Positions 1 to 5,655 of a stretch of 9,483 nt of DNA are shown here, piece after piece; the first letter of the stretch is position 1, and each line of letters opens with the position of its first letter. Source of the stretch: Gammaproteobacteria bacterium (GTDB lineage Bacteria; Pseudomonadota; Gammaproteobacteria; GCA-001735895); contig WGBK01000371.1 of NCBI GenBank assembly GCA_015494335.1, positions 1-9,483 of the forward strand. Direction: 5' to 3'. The notes under the pieces were generated by a model. The model ran no database searches. It saw only the letters and a list, made by a program, of their open reading frames with translations, and was not told the DNA's origin. The position numbers and the translations under genes were made by a program.

Positions 1-687
1 AGTATCCAGCTCCTCGGCCTCGCACAGGCCCGCGCCCCGTTCGCCGAGCACGCCGAAACCGTGGGCATCATCCACCATCAGCCAGGCATCATACTGTTCC
101 GCCAGCGCGGCCAGTCCTTTCAGATCGGCCCTGTCGCCATCCATGCTGAAAACGCCGTCGACCATGATCAGGCGCCGGCGCGCCTCGGATTGTGTGTTGA
201 GCTGGGATTCCAGCTGTCGCAGATCGCCATGTCGATAGCGCAACAGCCGGGCATCGCTGAGGCGGGCGCCGTCGATCAGCGAGGCATGGTCGAGTCGATC
301 CTGGAAGATCGCGTCATGGCGATTGCACAGGGCCGTCGGCACCGCGAGATTGGCCATGTAACCGGTACTGAACAGCAGGGCGCGCTCGCGCCCGGTGAAC
401 TCGGCCAGCCGGTCCTCGCACTCGGCATGGAGGCGGCTGTGCCCGTTCACCAGATGCGCCGAGCCACTGCCGACGCCATAACGCTCGACGGCGTGGCACA
501 GGGCTTCGCGCAGATCGGGGTGGTTGGCCAGGCCCAGGTAGTCGTTGCTGCAGAAGGACAGCAGATCCTGCCCGTCGATGCGCATGTGCACGCCCTGGGG
601 CGTCTCGCTGACACGGTGACGACGATACAGACCGGCCGAGCGCAAGGCTTCCAGCTCGGCCTGCAGCTCGTCGTCCATCTTCGTCAT
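1..687 (-). CDS. bioF: 8-amino-7-oxononanoate synthase (BioF), partial, C-terminus outside window
   Basis: BioF is a PLP-dependent alpha-oxoamine synthase that joins pimeloyl-thioester and L-alanine to give 8-amino-7-oxononanoate (KAPA), the first step of biotin ring assembly, in the cytosol. The frame is open from an ATG at 687 to the window edge, giving 229 residues of a family usually about 385-400 long. Visible are the N-terminal stretch FCSNDYLGLANHP, a glycine/serine-rich GVGSGSAHLVNGH segment that contacts substrate, and VDDAHGFGVLG near residues 205-214, the conserved Asp/His region around the PLP ring. The PLP-binding lysine lies beyond the edge and cannot be checked. The start is 4 bp after the bioB stop, so the two genes are cotranscribed and probably translationally coupled. 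A second in-frame ATG at 678 is possible; neither start has a strong ribosome binding site. Confidence 0.95.
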   Translation of the reverse strand, partial: MTKMDDELQAELEALRSAGLYRRHRVSETPQGVHMRIDGQDLLSFCSNDYLGLANHPDLREALCHAVERYGVGSGSAHLVNGHSRLHAECEDRLAEFTGRERALLFSTGYMANLAVPTALCNRHDAIFQDRLDHASLIDGARLSDARLLRYRHGDLRQLESQLNTQSEARRRLIMVDGVFSMDGDRADLKGLAALAEQYDAWLMVDDAHGFGVLGERGAGLCEAEELDT

Positions 688-691
688 GGCC

Positions 692-1678
692 TCAGGCCGC
701 GTCCTGCCCGGTTTCGGCCTGTTTCACCGACTGGGGCTTGATGCCGAGTCGCGCAAACAGTTCCAGATCTTCGTTTTCGCGTGGATTCGGCGTGGTCAGC
801 AGCTTCTCGCCGTAGAAGATGGAGTTGGCGCCGGCATGGAAACACAGCGCCTGCAGCTCGTCGCTCATGTCGCTGCGTCCGGCGGACAGGCGCACCGCCG
901 ACTTGGGCATCAGGATACGCGCCACCGCGATGGTACGGACAAAATCCAGCGGATCCAGCGCATCGGCGTCATAGAGCGGGGTATTCTCCACCCGTACCAG
1001 CAGGTTGATGGGTACCGATTCCGGGTGTTTCGGCAGGTTCGCCAGCTGGCGCAGCAATTCGACCCGGTCGTCCTCGCCTTCGCCCATGCCGACGATGCCG
1101 CCGCAGCAGACATGGATGTTCTCTTCCTGCACATGACGCAGGGTGTCCAGCCGGTCCTGGTAGCTGCGCGTGGTGATGATCTCGCCATAGTATTCCGGCG
1201 AGGTGTCAAGGTTGTGGTTGTAGTAGTCGAGACCGGCCTGTTTCAGCCGCCGGGTCTGCTCGCGGGTCAGCATGCCGAGGGTGACACAGGTTTCCATGCC
1301 CAGATCCTTGACCACCGAGATCATCTCGATCACGCGCTCGAGGTTGCGGTCGGTCGGATTGCGCCAGGCCGCGCCCATGCAGAAACGGGTGGCGCCGTTG
1401 CGCTTCGCATTCAGGGCCGCCTGCTTGACCTCGTCGATGGGCAGCAGGCGTTCCGTTTCCAGTTCGGTATCGTATTTGGCGCTCTGCGGGCAATAGGCGC
1501 AATCCTCCGGGCAGGCCCCGGTCTTGATCGACAGCAGGGAGCTGATCTGCACGCTGTTGGGATCGAAGTGACGACGATGTATGCTCTGGGCCTGGAACAG
1601 CAGATCGTTGAAGGGCTGGTCGAACAGCGCCTGAACCTCGTCGTGAGTCCAGTCGTGGCGCAACGGGGAATCGCTCAT
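692..1678 (-). CDS. bioB: Biotin synthase BioB (radical SAM)
   Basis: BioB inserts sulfur into dethiobiotin to make biotin, using S-adenosylmethionine and two iron-sulfur clusters. The 328-residue product has the radical-SAM signature ACPEDCAYC with Cys56, Cys60 and Cys63 for the 4Fe-4S cluster. The ligands of the sulfur-donating 2Fe-2S cluster are also recognisable by alignment from memory with the E. coli enzyme: Cys100, Cys131, Cys191 and Arg263 in AVRLSAGR. Length and N-terminus match the family (E. coli Cys53/57/60, offset +3), supporting the ATG at 1678. No clear Shine-Dalgarno precedes it; the bases just upstream on the coding strand read GGTACTCCCC. It is the first gene of a bioB-bioF operon, divergent from comF. 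Confidence 0.97.
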   Translation of the reverse strand: MSDSPLRHDWTHDEVQALFDQPFNDLLFQAQSIHRRHFDPNSVQISSLLSIKTGACPEDCAYCPQSAKYDTELETERLLPIDEVKQAALNAKRNGATRFCMGAAWRNPTDRNLERVIEMISVVKDLGMETCVTLGMLTREQTRRLKQAGLDYYNHNLDTSPEYYGEIITTRSYQDRLDTLRHVQEENIHVCCGGIVGMGEGEDDRVELLRQLANLPKHPESVPINLLVRVENTPLYDADALDPLDFVRTIAVARILMPKSAVRLSAGRSDMSDELQALCFHAGANSIFYGEKLLTTPNPRENEDLELFARLGIKPQSVKQAETGQDAA

Positions 1679-1709
1679 GGGGAGTACCGGGTAAGGAAAA
1701 AGCCCGGTC

Positions 1710-1737
1710 AGTCTATTGCAACCCGGCGATTAGTCAA
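1710..1737 (-). promoter_or_regulatory. Putative sigma-70 promoter of bioB-bioF
   Basis: In the 84-bp gap between bioB and comF the minus strand reads TTGACT (1737-1732, 5 of 6 matches to the -35 consensus), a 16-bp spacer, then TAGACT (1715-1710, 4 of 6 to the -10 consensus). Transcription would begin about 25 nt upstream of the bioB ATG. The spacer contains GGGTTGCAA, which resembles one half of a BirA operator. Called from sequence alone. Confidence 0.45.
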
Positions 1738-1746
1738 TGCTGCAAC

Positions 1747-1754
1747 AGGGAGGT
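1747..1754 (+). promoter_or_regulatory. Ribosome binding site fixing the comF start
   Basis: AGGGAGGT lies 8 nt before the ATG at 1763. It selects this start over the open frame that continues far upstream, where the same frame runs antisense through bioB. Confidence 0.75.
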
Positions 1755-1762
1755 CCCGCTGC

Positions 1763-2461
1763 ATGAAAATCAATATCCGGTATTTCCTCGACCGCATCGC
1801 CAACTCGGGCGACTGCCTGCTCTGCGAACTGCCGGCCGGCCGTCACCAGAACCTGTGCCGACACTGCTGGAACAGCCTGCCGAAGTTGCACAATCCCTGC
1901 CAGCTCTGTGGACTGCCCGCCCCGCCTGCTGAGCGCATCTGCCCTCGATGCCGGCGGAAACCGCCGCCCTGGCAAAGCATGATCGCGCCGCTGGTGTTCA
2001 CCGGCGACACCCGGCGCCTGCTGTTGCAACTCAAGTTCAATGAGCAATTGCTGATTGCCAACTGCCTGGCCTCGCGTATCTGGCCGCAGTTTATCGGCCG
2101 CGACATCGAAGCCCTGATGCCGGTACCCCTGCACCGGGAGCGCCTGTTCGAACGAGGTTTCAACCAGTCCCTGCTGATCGCCCGCCAGCTCGGCTGGCGG
2201 CTGGGCATTCCGGTCGATCATCGATCCCTGGTTCGCATCCGCGCGACCGAGGCCCAATCCGGTCTGAGCCGCAACCAGCGCAGGAAGAACCTGAGCAAGG
2301 CCTTCCTCTACCAGCCCCGCCGGAAGTGGCGCCGAATCGCCCTGATCGACGATGTCATCACCACCGGCAGCACCATGGAAGCCTGTTGCCGTGTCTTGCG
2401 AGCCAGCGGAGTGGAACACATAGAGACCTGGAGTCTGGCCCGCACGCTGAAGGGAGACTGA
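1763..2461 (+). CDS. comF: ComF family protein (double zinc ribbon plus phosphoribosyltransferase-like domain)
   Basis: ComF-family proteins are cytosolic and needed for natural transformation in several bacteria. In E. coli the homologue is GntX/YhgH; the exact biochemical role is not settled. The 232-residue product begins with four Cys pairs (C18/C21, C32/C35, C46/C49, C60/C63), enough for a double zinc-binding region. The family hallmark MPVPLHRERLFERGFNQS follows at residues 119-136. The C-terminal PRPP-binding loop of type I phosphoribosyltransferases, LIDDVITTGST, is at 194-204. Length is typical (about 220-245). The ATG at 1763 is chosen because it has a good ribosome binding site and starts just before the zinc region; the open frame upstream is antisense to bioB. 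comF commonly sits beside biotin genes in gammaproteobacteria. No strong promoter is visible in the short upstream gap. Confidence 0.93.
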   Translation: MKINIRYFLDRIANSGDCLLCELPAGRHQNLCRHCWNSLPKLHNPCQLCGLPAPPAERICPRCRRKPPPWQSMIAPLVFTGDTRRLLLQLKFNEQLLIANCLASRIWPQFIGRDIEALMPVPLHRERLFERGFNQSLLIARQLGWRLGIPVDHRSLVRIRATEAQSGLSRNQRRKNLSKAFLYQPRRKWRRIALIDDVITTGSTMEACCRVLRASGVEHIETWSLARTLKGD

Positions 2462-2492
2462 AACACAGATTAGAGAAGTAACAACTCAGCCA

Positions 2493-2577
2493 GCAGTTTC
2501 AAGAATGGGTAACTGCTCAGATCGCTGCTGAGTAGCTCCCCAAAGAAAAGCCCCTCCGGGGAGGGGCTTGAAACTGC
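2493..2577. repeat. 11-bp perfect inverted repeat enclosing a terminator
   Basis: GCAGTTTCAAG at 2493-2503 is the exact reverse complement of CTTGAAACTGC at 2567-2577. The arm at 2493 can alternatively pair locally: AGCAGTT (2492-2498) with AACTGCT (2511-2517), 7 bp around a 12-nt loop. The two pairings exclude each other. The right arm overlaps the terminator stem by 3 nt. The repeat lies wholly between the comF stop and the stop of the convergent PEP-CTERM gene. Confidence 0.7.
2541..2569 (-). terminator. Rho-independent terminator of the PEP-CTERM gene
   Basis: On the minus strand AAGCCCCTCC (2569-2560) pairs with GGAGGGGCTT (2557-2548), a 10-bp GC-rich stem with a minimal 2-nt gap (in practice an 8-bp or shorter stem with a tetraloop or larger). 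It is followed by a U-rich run, TTTTCTTT. The plus strand has no U-tract after the hairpin, so it acts mainly leftwards. It lies about 50 nt past the PEP-CTERM stop. A smaller hairpin, GCGGCC/GGCCGC at 2576-2594, sits between the stop and this terminator. Confidence 0.85.
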
Positions 2578-2617
2578 GGCCTTGTGCCGGCCGCTTGATG
2601 CGGATCGAAACTCCGAA

Positions 2618-3238
2618 TCAGGCCTTGCGAGCGCGACGGGCAAAACCGAAGCCCAGCAGACCCAGACCCAGCAGGCTGAACATGGCCGGCTCGGGAACAT
2701 CGATGGCCATGGAAACGCGGCTGATGGCAAAATCATTGACCATAAAGTTGCTGGTGGAAGCACCAATCGAGACATTGGCCAGACCCCAGTCTTCGAATAC
2801 GGCCAAATCTGCAGCCGTGAAATCGTAGACCACGGTGTAGATCGGGTCGGAAGCCGAATTCCTGTTCCAGATGAAGTTATCCAGGACCAGCGCATCGAGA
2901 GTACCATTGTACGCTGTAACCGTGATATCCGTGATCTCGGCAACGGCGTCGATGGAGAAGAGATCAATTTCCAAGGTTCCACCGAGCCAACCGGTTGAGC
3001 CGGAAACACCACCGACCGCATCTTCGCTCAGGTTGAAGCTGGTCGGTACTGCAGCGCCACCGCCGACATTTTCCATGTCGAAGCCGAACAGGATCTGCTC
3101 GCCCGGCGTCAACACGGAGTAAGCATCGTAATCGCCAGGCCCCGAATAGGTATAGGTTTCATAAATAATCTCAGCCTGTGCCAGACTTGCGGCAAGCAGG
3201 GCGGACAGGCCAAGCAAAGCTGTTGTGGTTTTTTTCAT
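2618..3238 (-). CDS. PEP-CTERM sorting domain protein, secreted, otherwise unknown
   Basis: A 206-residue protein with an N-terminal Sec signal peptide (MKK, hydrophobic run, cleavage likely after LAQA at about residue 22). It ends in a classic PEP-CTERM tail: VPEP at about 181-184, a hydrophobic glycine/leucine helix, then basic ARRARK. Such tails are recognised by an exosortase (EpsH/XrtA type), which removes the tail and releases or anchors the protein at the cell surface, often along with exopolysaccharide. The mature part is acidic, rich in Asp, Ser, Thr and Gly, and cysteine-free, and looks beta-rich; I recognise no other domain. Start: two adjacent ATGs (3241, 3238). GAGGA ends 2 nt before the first and 5 nt before the second, so 3238 is preferred. 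The gene is monocistronic, with its own terminator. Its base composition looks less GC-rich than its neighbours. No exosortase is in the window. Confidence 0.93.
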   Translation of the reverse strand: MKKTTTALLGLSALLAASLAQAEIIYETYTYSGPGDYDAYSVLTPGEQILFGFDMENVGGGAAVPTSFNLSEDAVGGVSGSTGWLGGTLEIDLFSIDAVAEITDITVTAYNGTLDALVLDNFIWNRNSASDPIYTVVYDFTAADLAVFEDWGLANVSIGASTSNFMVNDFAISRVSMAIDVPEPAMFSLLGLGLLGFGFARRARKA

Positions 3239-3243
3239 CATAT

Positions 3244-3248
3244 TCCTC
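3244..3248 (-). promoter_or_regulatory. Ribosome binding site of the PEP-CTERM gene
   Basis: GAGGA on the minus strand. Its distance favours the second of two adjacent ATGs (3238) over the first (3241). Confidence 0.6.
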
Positions 3249-3308
3249 GTTGTTGTTGCTGGTTCAGTTTGAACTCGTGATCAAGGTAAACAGGATTGAT
3301 GCCAACCA

Positions 3309-3327
3309 GATATTTCCTTTAAATATC
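3309..3327. repeat. 7-bp palindrome, operator-like
   Basis: GATATTT (3309-3315) and AAATATC (3321-3327) are perfect inverted copies around the 5-nt centre CCTTT. The site is in the AT-rich part of the divergent intergenic region, about 70-90 bp upstream of the PEP-CTERM start. It shares its right arm with the next inverted repeat. It could be a regulator-binding site; no family match is claimed. Confidence 0.5.
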
Positions 3328-3343
3328 AATATATTATATTTAA
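3319..3343. repeat. 8-bp AT-only inverted repeat
   Basis: TTAAATAT (3319-3326) and ATATTTAA (3336-3343) are perfect inverted copies around a 9-nt loop. Within it, the minus strand carries a perfect TATAAT at 3338-3333 that could serve as a -10 element for the PEP-CTERM gene, but no -35 match is seen 16-18 bp upstream of it. In such AT-rich sequence a chance match is likely. Confidence 0.4.
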
Positions 3344-3371
3344 CGATATTCACCCCTCGGGCCGTTGTAAT

Positions 3372-3417
3372 TTTTATCTGACAAGTCTGGAGCCTTGCTG
3401 TCCATTTTATCGGACAA
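3372..3417 (+). repeat. 13-bp direct repeat upstream of the PhnA-like operon
   Basis: TTTTATCTGACAA (3372-3384) and TTTTATCGGACAA (3405-3417) match at 12 of 13 bases and start 33 bp apart, close to three helical turns. The second copy also forms TGTCC-N8-GGACA (3399-3416). If transcription starts near 3452, after the TAGAAT at 3440-3445, the copies centre near -74 and -41. That is a typical activator arrangement. Inference from spacing only. Confidence 0.5.
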
Positions 3418-3439
3418 CCTTTTGCACAGGCTTTTGCTG

Positions 3440-3445
3440 TAGAAT
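3440..3445 (+). promoter_or_regulatory. Candidate -10 element of the PhnA-like operon
   Basis: TAGAAT matches the -10 consensus at 5 of 6 bases, 33 bp before the ATG at 3479. No good -35 hexamer lies 16-18 bp upstream, which would fit an activator-dependent promoter using the direct repeat. Confidence 0.4.
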
Positions 3446-3478
3446 CACAGTACCTAATCCACTTTCGTGAACAGCATC

Positions 3479-4063
3479 ATGTTTCCTGAAAAAAATCTGC
3501 AAACCCGCGCCGGCAATGCCTGCGAACTCTGTAACGCCACTGATGACCTGGCACCGCTGCCGGTGCCGCCCGATGCCGGCGAGGACCCGGATCGCCATAT
3601 CCTCGCCTGCGCCACCTGCCGGGAGCAGCTGGCGCAGCCGGAGCAGGCCGACGCCAATCACTGGCGATGCCTCAACGAGGCCATGTGGAAACCGGTTCCG
3701 GCAGTGCAGGTGGTCAGCTGGCGCATGCTGAAGCAGCTGTTCGATCAGGGCGAAAGCTGGGCGCAGGATCTACTGGATCTGCTCTATCTCGACGAGGAAA
3801 CCCTGGCCTGGGCCGAGGCCGGACTGGTAGCGGAAGACGAACAGGCGATCCAGCACCGGGATTGCCACGGCAACCTGCTGCAGGCCGGCGACAGCGTCAT
3901 CCTGACCAAGGATCTGAACGTCAAGGGTGCCGGCTTCACCGCCAAGCGCGGCACCACCGTGCGCAATATCTCCCTGGTTTCCGACAATGCAGACCAGATC
4001 GAGGGCCGGGTCAATGGTCAGCAGATCGTGATCCTGACCCAGTTCGTCAAGAAAGCCGGATGA
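3479..4063 (+). CDS. PhnA/YjdM-family zinc-ribbon protein
   Basis: A 194-residue protein with an N-terminal zinc ribbon (CELC at 15-18, CATC at 44-47). A tryptophan-rich middle segment follows at about 60-115. The C-terminal PhnA domain spans about 125-193 and contains GNLLQAGDSVILTKDLNVKG and RGTTVRNISL, both strongly family-like. PhnA was named for its place near phosphonate genes in E. coli, but the family is not itself the phosphonate hydrolase and its function is not established. E. coli YjdM is about 111 residues; longer forms with this middle segment are seen in other gammaproteobacteria. The ATG at 3479 is preferred to a GTG at 3467, because family members start just before the zinc ribbon. 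Neither has a visible Shine-Dalgarno. The stop overlaps the next start as ATGA, so it heads a three-gene operon. Confidence 0.88.
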   Translation: MFPEKNLQTRAGNACELCNATDDLAPLPVPPDAGEDPDRHILACATCREQLAQPEQADANHWRCLNEAMWKPVPAVQVVSWRMLKQLFDQGESWAQDLLDLLYLDEETLAWAEAGLVAEDEQAIQHRDCHGNLLQAGDSVILTKDLNVKGAGFTAKRGTTVRNISLVSDNADQIEGRVNGQQIVILTQFVKKAG

Positions 4064-4551
4064 TCCGACCCTTCGAGGAAACCGATTACCCCGCCGTGGC
4101 GGCCATCTACCGCGAAGGCATCGCCGGCGGAAACGCCACCTTCCTCGCCGAAGCGCCGGATTTTCCGACCTGGGACCGAAGCAAGCTGCCCTTCTGCCGT
4201 CTGGTCGCGGAGGAGAAATCGCAAGTCGTTGGCTGGGCGGCGCTTTCCGCCTTCTCCAGCTCTTGCTATTACCAAGGCGTGGCCGAGGTCAGTCTCTACG
4301 TCGCGACATCCGCACAGGGACGAAGTGTCGGCTCGGCCCTGATGCAGGCCCTGGTGGAAGGCTCCGAATCGAAGGGCATCTGGTCGTTGCAGGCCCTGAT
4401 CTTCCCCGAGAACGAAGCCAGCCTGCGATTGCATCGTCGCTTTGGCTTTCGCGACCTCGGCGTCATGGAGCGACCGGCGAAAATGCCCGACGGCCGCTGG
4501 CGGGATGTGTTGATTCTGGAAAGACGAAGCAAGCGCGCGGGGACGGAATGA
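4060..4551 (+). CDS. GNAT-family N-acetyltransferase (phosphinothricin acetyltransferase/MnaT-like)
   Basis: A 163-residue cytosolic acetyl-CoA-dependent acyltransferase. It starts with MIRPFEETDYPAVAAIYREG, typical of the Pat/MnaT (YncA) branch. It continues with VAEVSLYV (the strand before the acetyl-CoA loop), QGRSVGSALM (86-95, pyrophosphate-binding loop), NEASLRLHRRFGF (118-130) and a C-terminal DGRWRDVLIL. Relatives acetylate phosphinothricin-type amino acids or methionine sulfone/sulfoximine; the substrate here is unknown. One oddity: the loop motif R/Q-x-x-G-x-G/A has Ser in place of the first Gly (Q-G-R-S-V-G). The start overlaps the previous stop (ATGA at 4060-4063) and the stop overlaps the next start, so expression is probably coupled. 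The long upstream open frame is a shadow of the PhnA gene. Confidence 0.9.
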   Translation: MIRPFEETDYPAVAAIYREGIAGGNATFLAEAPDFPTWDRSKLPFCRLVAEEKSQVVGWAALSAFSSSCYYQGVAEVSLYVATSAQGRSVGSALMQALVEGSESKGIWSLQALIFPENEASLRLHRRFGFRDLGVMERPAKMPDGRWRDVLILERRSKRAGTE

Positions 4552-4754
4552 TGGCGCGCGGACTGATGATGCTCGGCCTGTTGATCTTCGTGCTCGGCGC
4601 CCTGTTGTATTTCTTTCCCCAGGCCTTCGCCTGGTTCGGGCGTCTGCCCGGCGACATCAACATCCAGAACGAGAACACGCGCGTGTTCATCCCCATCACC
4701 TCGATGATCCTCGTCAGCCTGCTGCTGAGTTTGATCCTCAACCTGTTCCGTTGA
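4548..4754 (+). CDS. DUF2905 family small membrane protein
   Basis: A 68-residue protein with two predicted transmembrane helices (about 6-28 and 47-67). They flank a short loop with the family hallmark GRLPGDI at 31-37, followed by NTRVFIPIT. This matches DUF2905, a widespread inner-membrane family of unknown function; length is typical. The first ATG at 4548 overlaps the GNAT stop (ATGATG; TGA at 4549-4551); an ATG one codon later is equally possible. It ends the operon. Its last 17 bp overlap the 3' end of the convergent ubiA gene, and I see no terminator between them. Confidence 0.92.
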   Translation: MMARGLMMLGLLIFVLGALLYFFPQAFAWFGRLPGDINIQNENTRVFIPITSMILVSLLLSLILNLFR

Positions 4755-5631
4755 AGTAATACTGCAGCTCAATCGCAAAGAAAACGGCGGCGCCGACCCA
4801 GTGGTTGTGCAGGAAAGCGCGGAAGCAGTGATCCGGCTTGCGGTCGCGGATTATCCACTGCTCCCACAGCAACAGGATCGCCGCCAGCAGAAGCCCCGCA
4901 TAGTAGATCCAGCCGAAATCCAGATCCACACCGATCAGCCACAGCGTCAGCAGGAAGGAACCCTGCAGGATGCCGACGATGAGCCGGTCGGCCTCGCCGA
5001 ACAGGATGGCCGTGGACTTGACGCCGATCTTCAGGTCATCCTCGCGATCGACCATGGCGTAGAGGGTGTCGTAGGCCACGGTCCACAGCAGGGTCGCCAG
5101 GTACAGCAGCCAGGTCACGGGAGTGACCCCGCCGGTCTGCGCCGCCCAGGCCATCGGCACCGCCCAACCAAAGGCCGCCCCGAGGAAGACCTGCGGCAGA
5201 TAGGTATAGCGCTTGGTGAAGGGATAGATCGCCGCCAGCAGCACGCCAACCAGCGACAGCTTGATGGTCAGGGCGTTCAGTGTCAGCACCAGGACAAAGG
5301 CCAGCAACGCCAGCAGCGCAAATACAGCCAGTGCCTCCTTCGGCTCCATGCGCCCGCAGGTCAGCGGCCGTTCGCGGGTGCGCTCCACATGGCAGTCGAT
5401 CTCGCGATCGGCATAGTCGTTAATCGCGCAGCCGGCACTGCGCATCAGCAACACCCCGGTCACGAACACGAACAATACCCAGGGATCGGGAGCGCCTTCC
5501 CCGGCTATGGCCAGGGCCCACAGGGTCGGCCACAACAGCAGGTAGATGCCGATCGGTCGGTCCAGTCTCACCAGCTGGGCGTAGAGGCGGAGTTTGTTCT
5601 TGATGCGGGGATTCATGCCGGTTAAGGTCAT
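4738..5631 (-). CDS. ubiA: 4-hydroxybenzoate octaprenyltransferase UbiA
   Basis: An integral membrane prenyltransferase that attaches the polyprenyl tail to 4-hydroxybenzoate, the step committing it to ubiquinone. The 297-residue product (E. coli about 290) has both Mg-diphosphate-binding Asp motifs: NDYADREID at 71-79 and YDTLYAMVDREDD at 187-199. It also has the family segment KRYTYLPQVFLGAAFGW and about nine hydrophobic helices. Similarity to E. coli UbiA, compared from memory, is high along the whole length. Start choice is uncertain: the ATG at 5631 gives MTLTGMNPR, and a second at 5616 gives MNPR. Neither has a good Shine-Dalgarno, and the promoter-like sequence at 5643-5651 would favour 5616. 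ubiC is not adjacent. The divergent neighbour is the carbonic-anhydrase-like gene, 35 bp away. Confidence 0.96.
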   Translation of the reverse strand: MTLTGMNPRIKNKLRLYAQLVRLDRPIGIYLLLWPTLWALAIAGEGAPDPWVLFVFVTGVLLMRSAGCAINDYADREIDCHVERTRERPLTCGRMEPKEALAVFALLALLAFVLVLTLNALTIKLSLVGVLLAAIYPFTKRYTYLPQVFLGAAFGWAVPMAWAAQTGGVTPVTWLLYLATLLWTVAYDTLYAMVDREDDLKIGVKSTAILFGEADRLIVGILQGSFLLTLWLIGVDLDFGWIYYAGLLLAAILLLWEQWIIRDRKPDHCFRAFLHNHWVGAAVFFAIELQYYFNGTG

Positions 5632-5642
5632 TGCAAACCGTT

Positions 5643-5651
5643 ATTTTATCA
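5643..5651 (-). promoter_or_regulatory. Putative extended -10 promoter of ubiA
   Basis: The minus strand reads TGATAAAAT, fitting TGnTATAAT with one mismatch. The start would fall near 5636, only about 5 nt before the ATG at 5631 but about 20 nt before the ATG at 5616. There is very little room, since the divergent gene begins at 5667. Confidence 0.35.
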
Positions 5652-5655
5652 TGCC

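Noticed and set aside
61..741. Plus-strand open frame opposite bioF
   Set aside because: It is antisense to a clear BioF coding frame and its Gly/Gln/His-rich translation looks like no protein family. Long antisense frames are expected in GC-rich DNA.
686..1762. N-terminal extension of the comF frame
   Set aside because: It runs antisense through bioB. ComF proteins start near the zinc ribbon, and a good ribosome binding site precedes the ATG at 1763.
3467..3478. GTG start for the PhnA-like protein, adding four residues
   Set aside because: There is no ribosome binding site, and family members begin immediately before the zinc ribbon, which fits the ATG at 3479. It is not fully excluded.
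4801..5625. Plus-strand 274-codon open frame opposite ubiA
   Set aside because: It is a Gln/Arg/His-rich shadow of the ubiA coding strand with no start signal and no recognisable motif.
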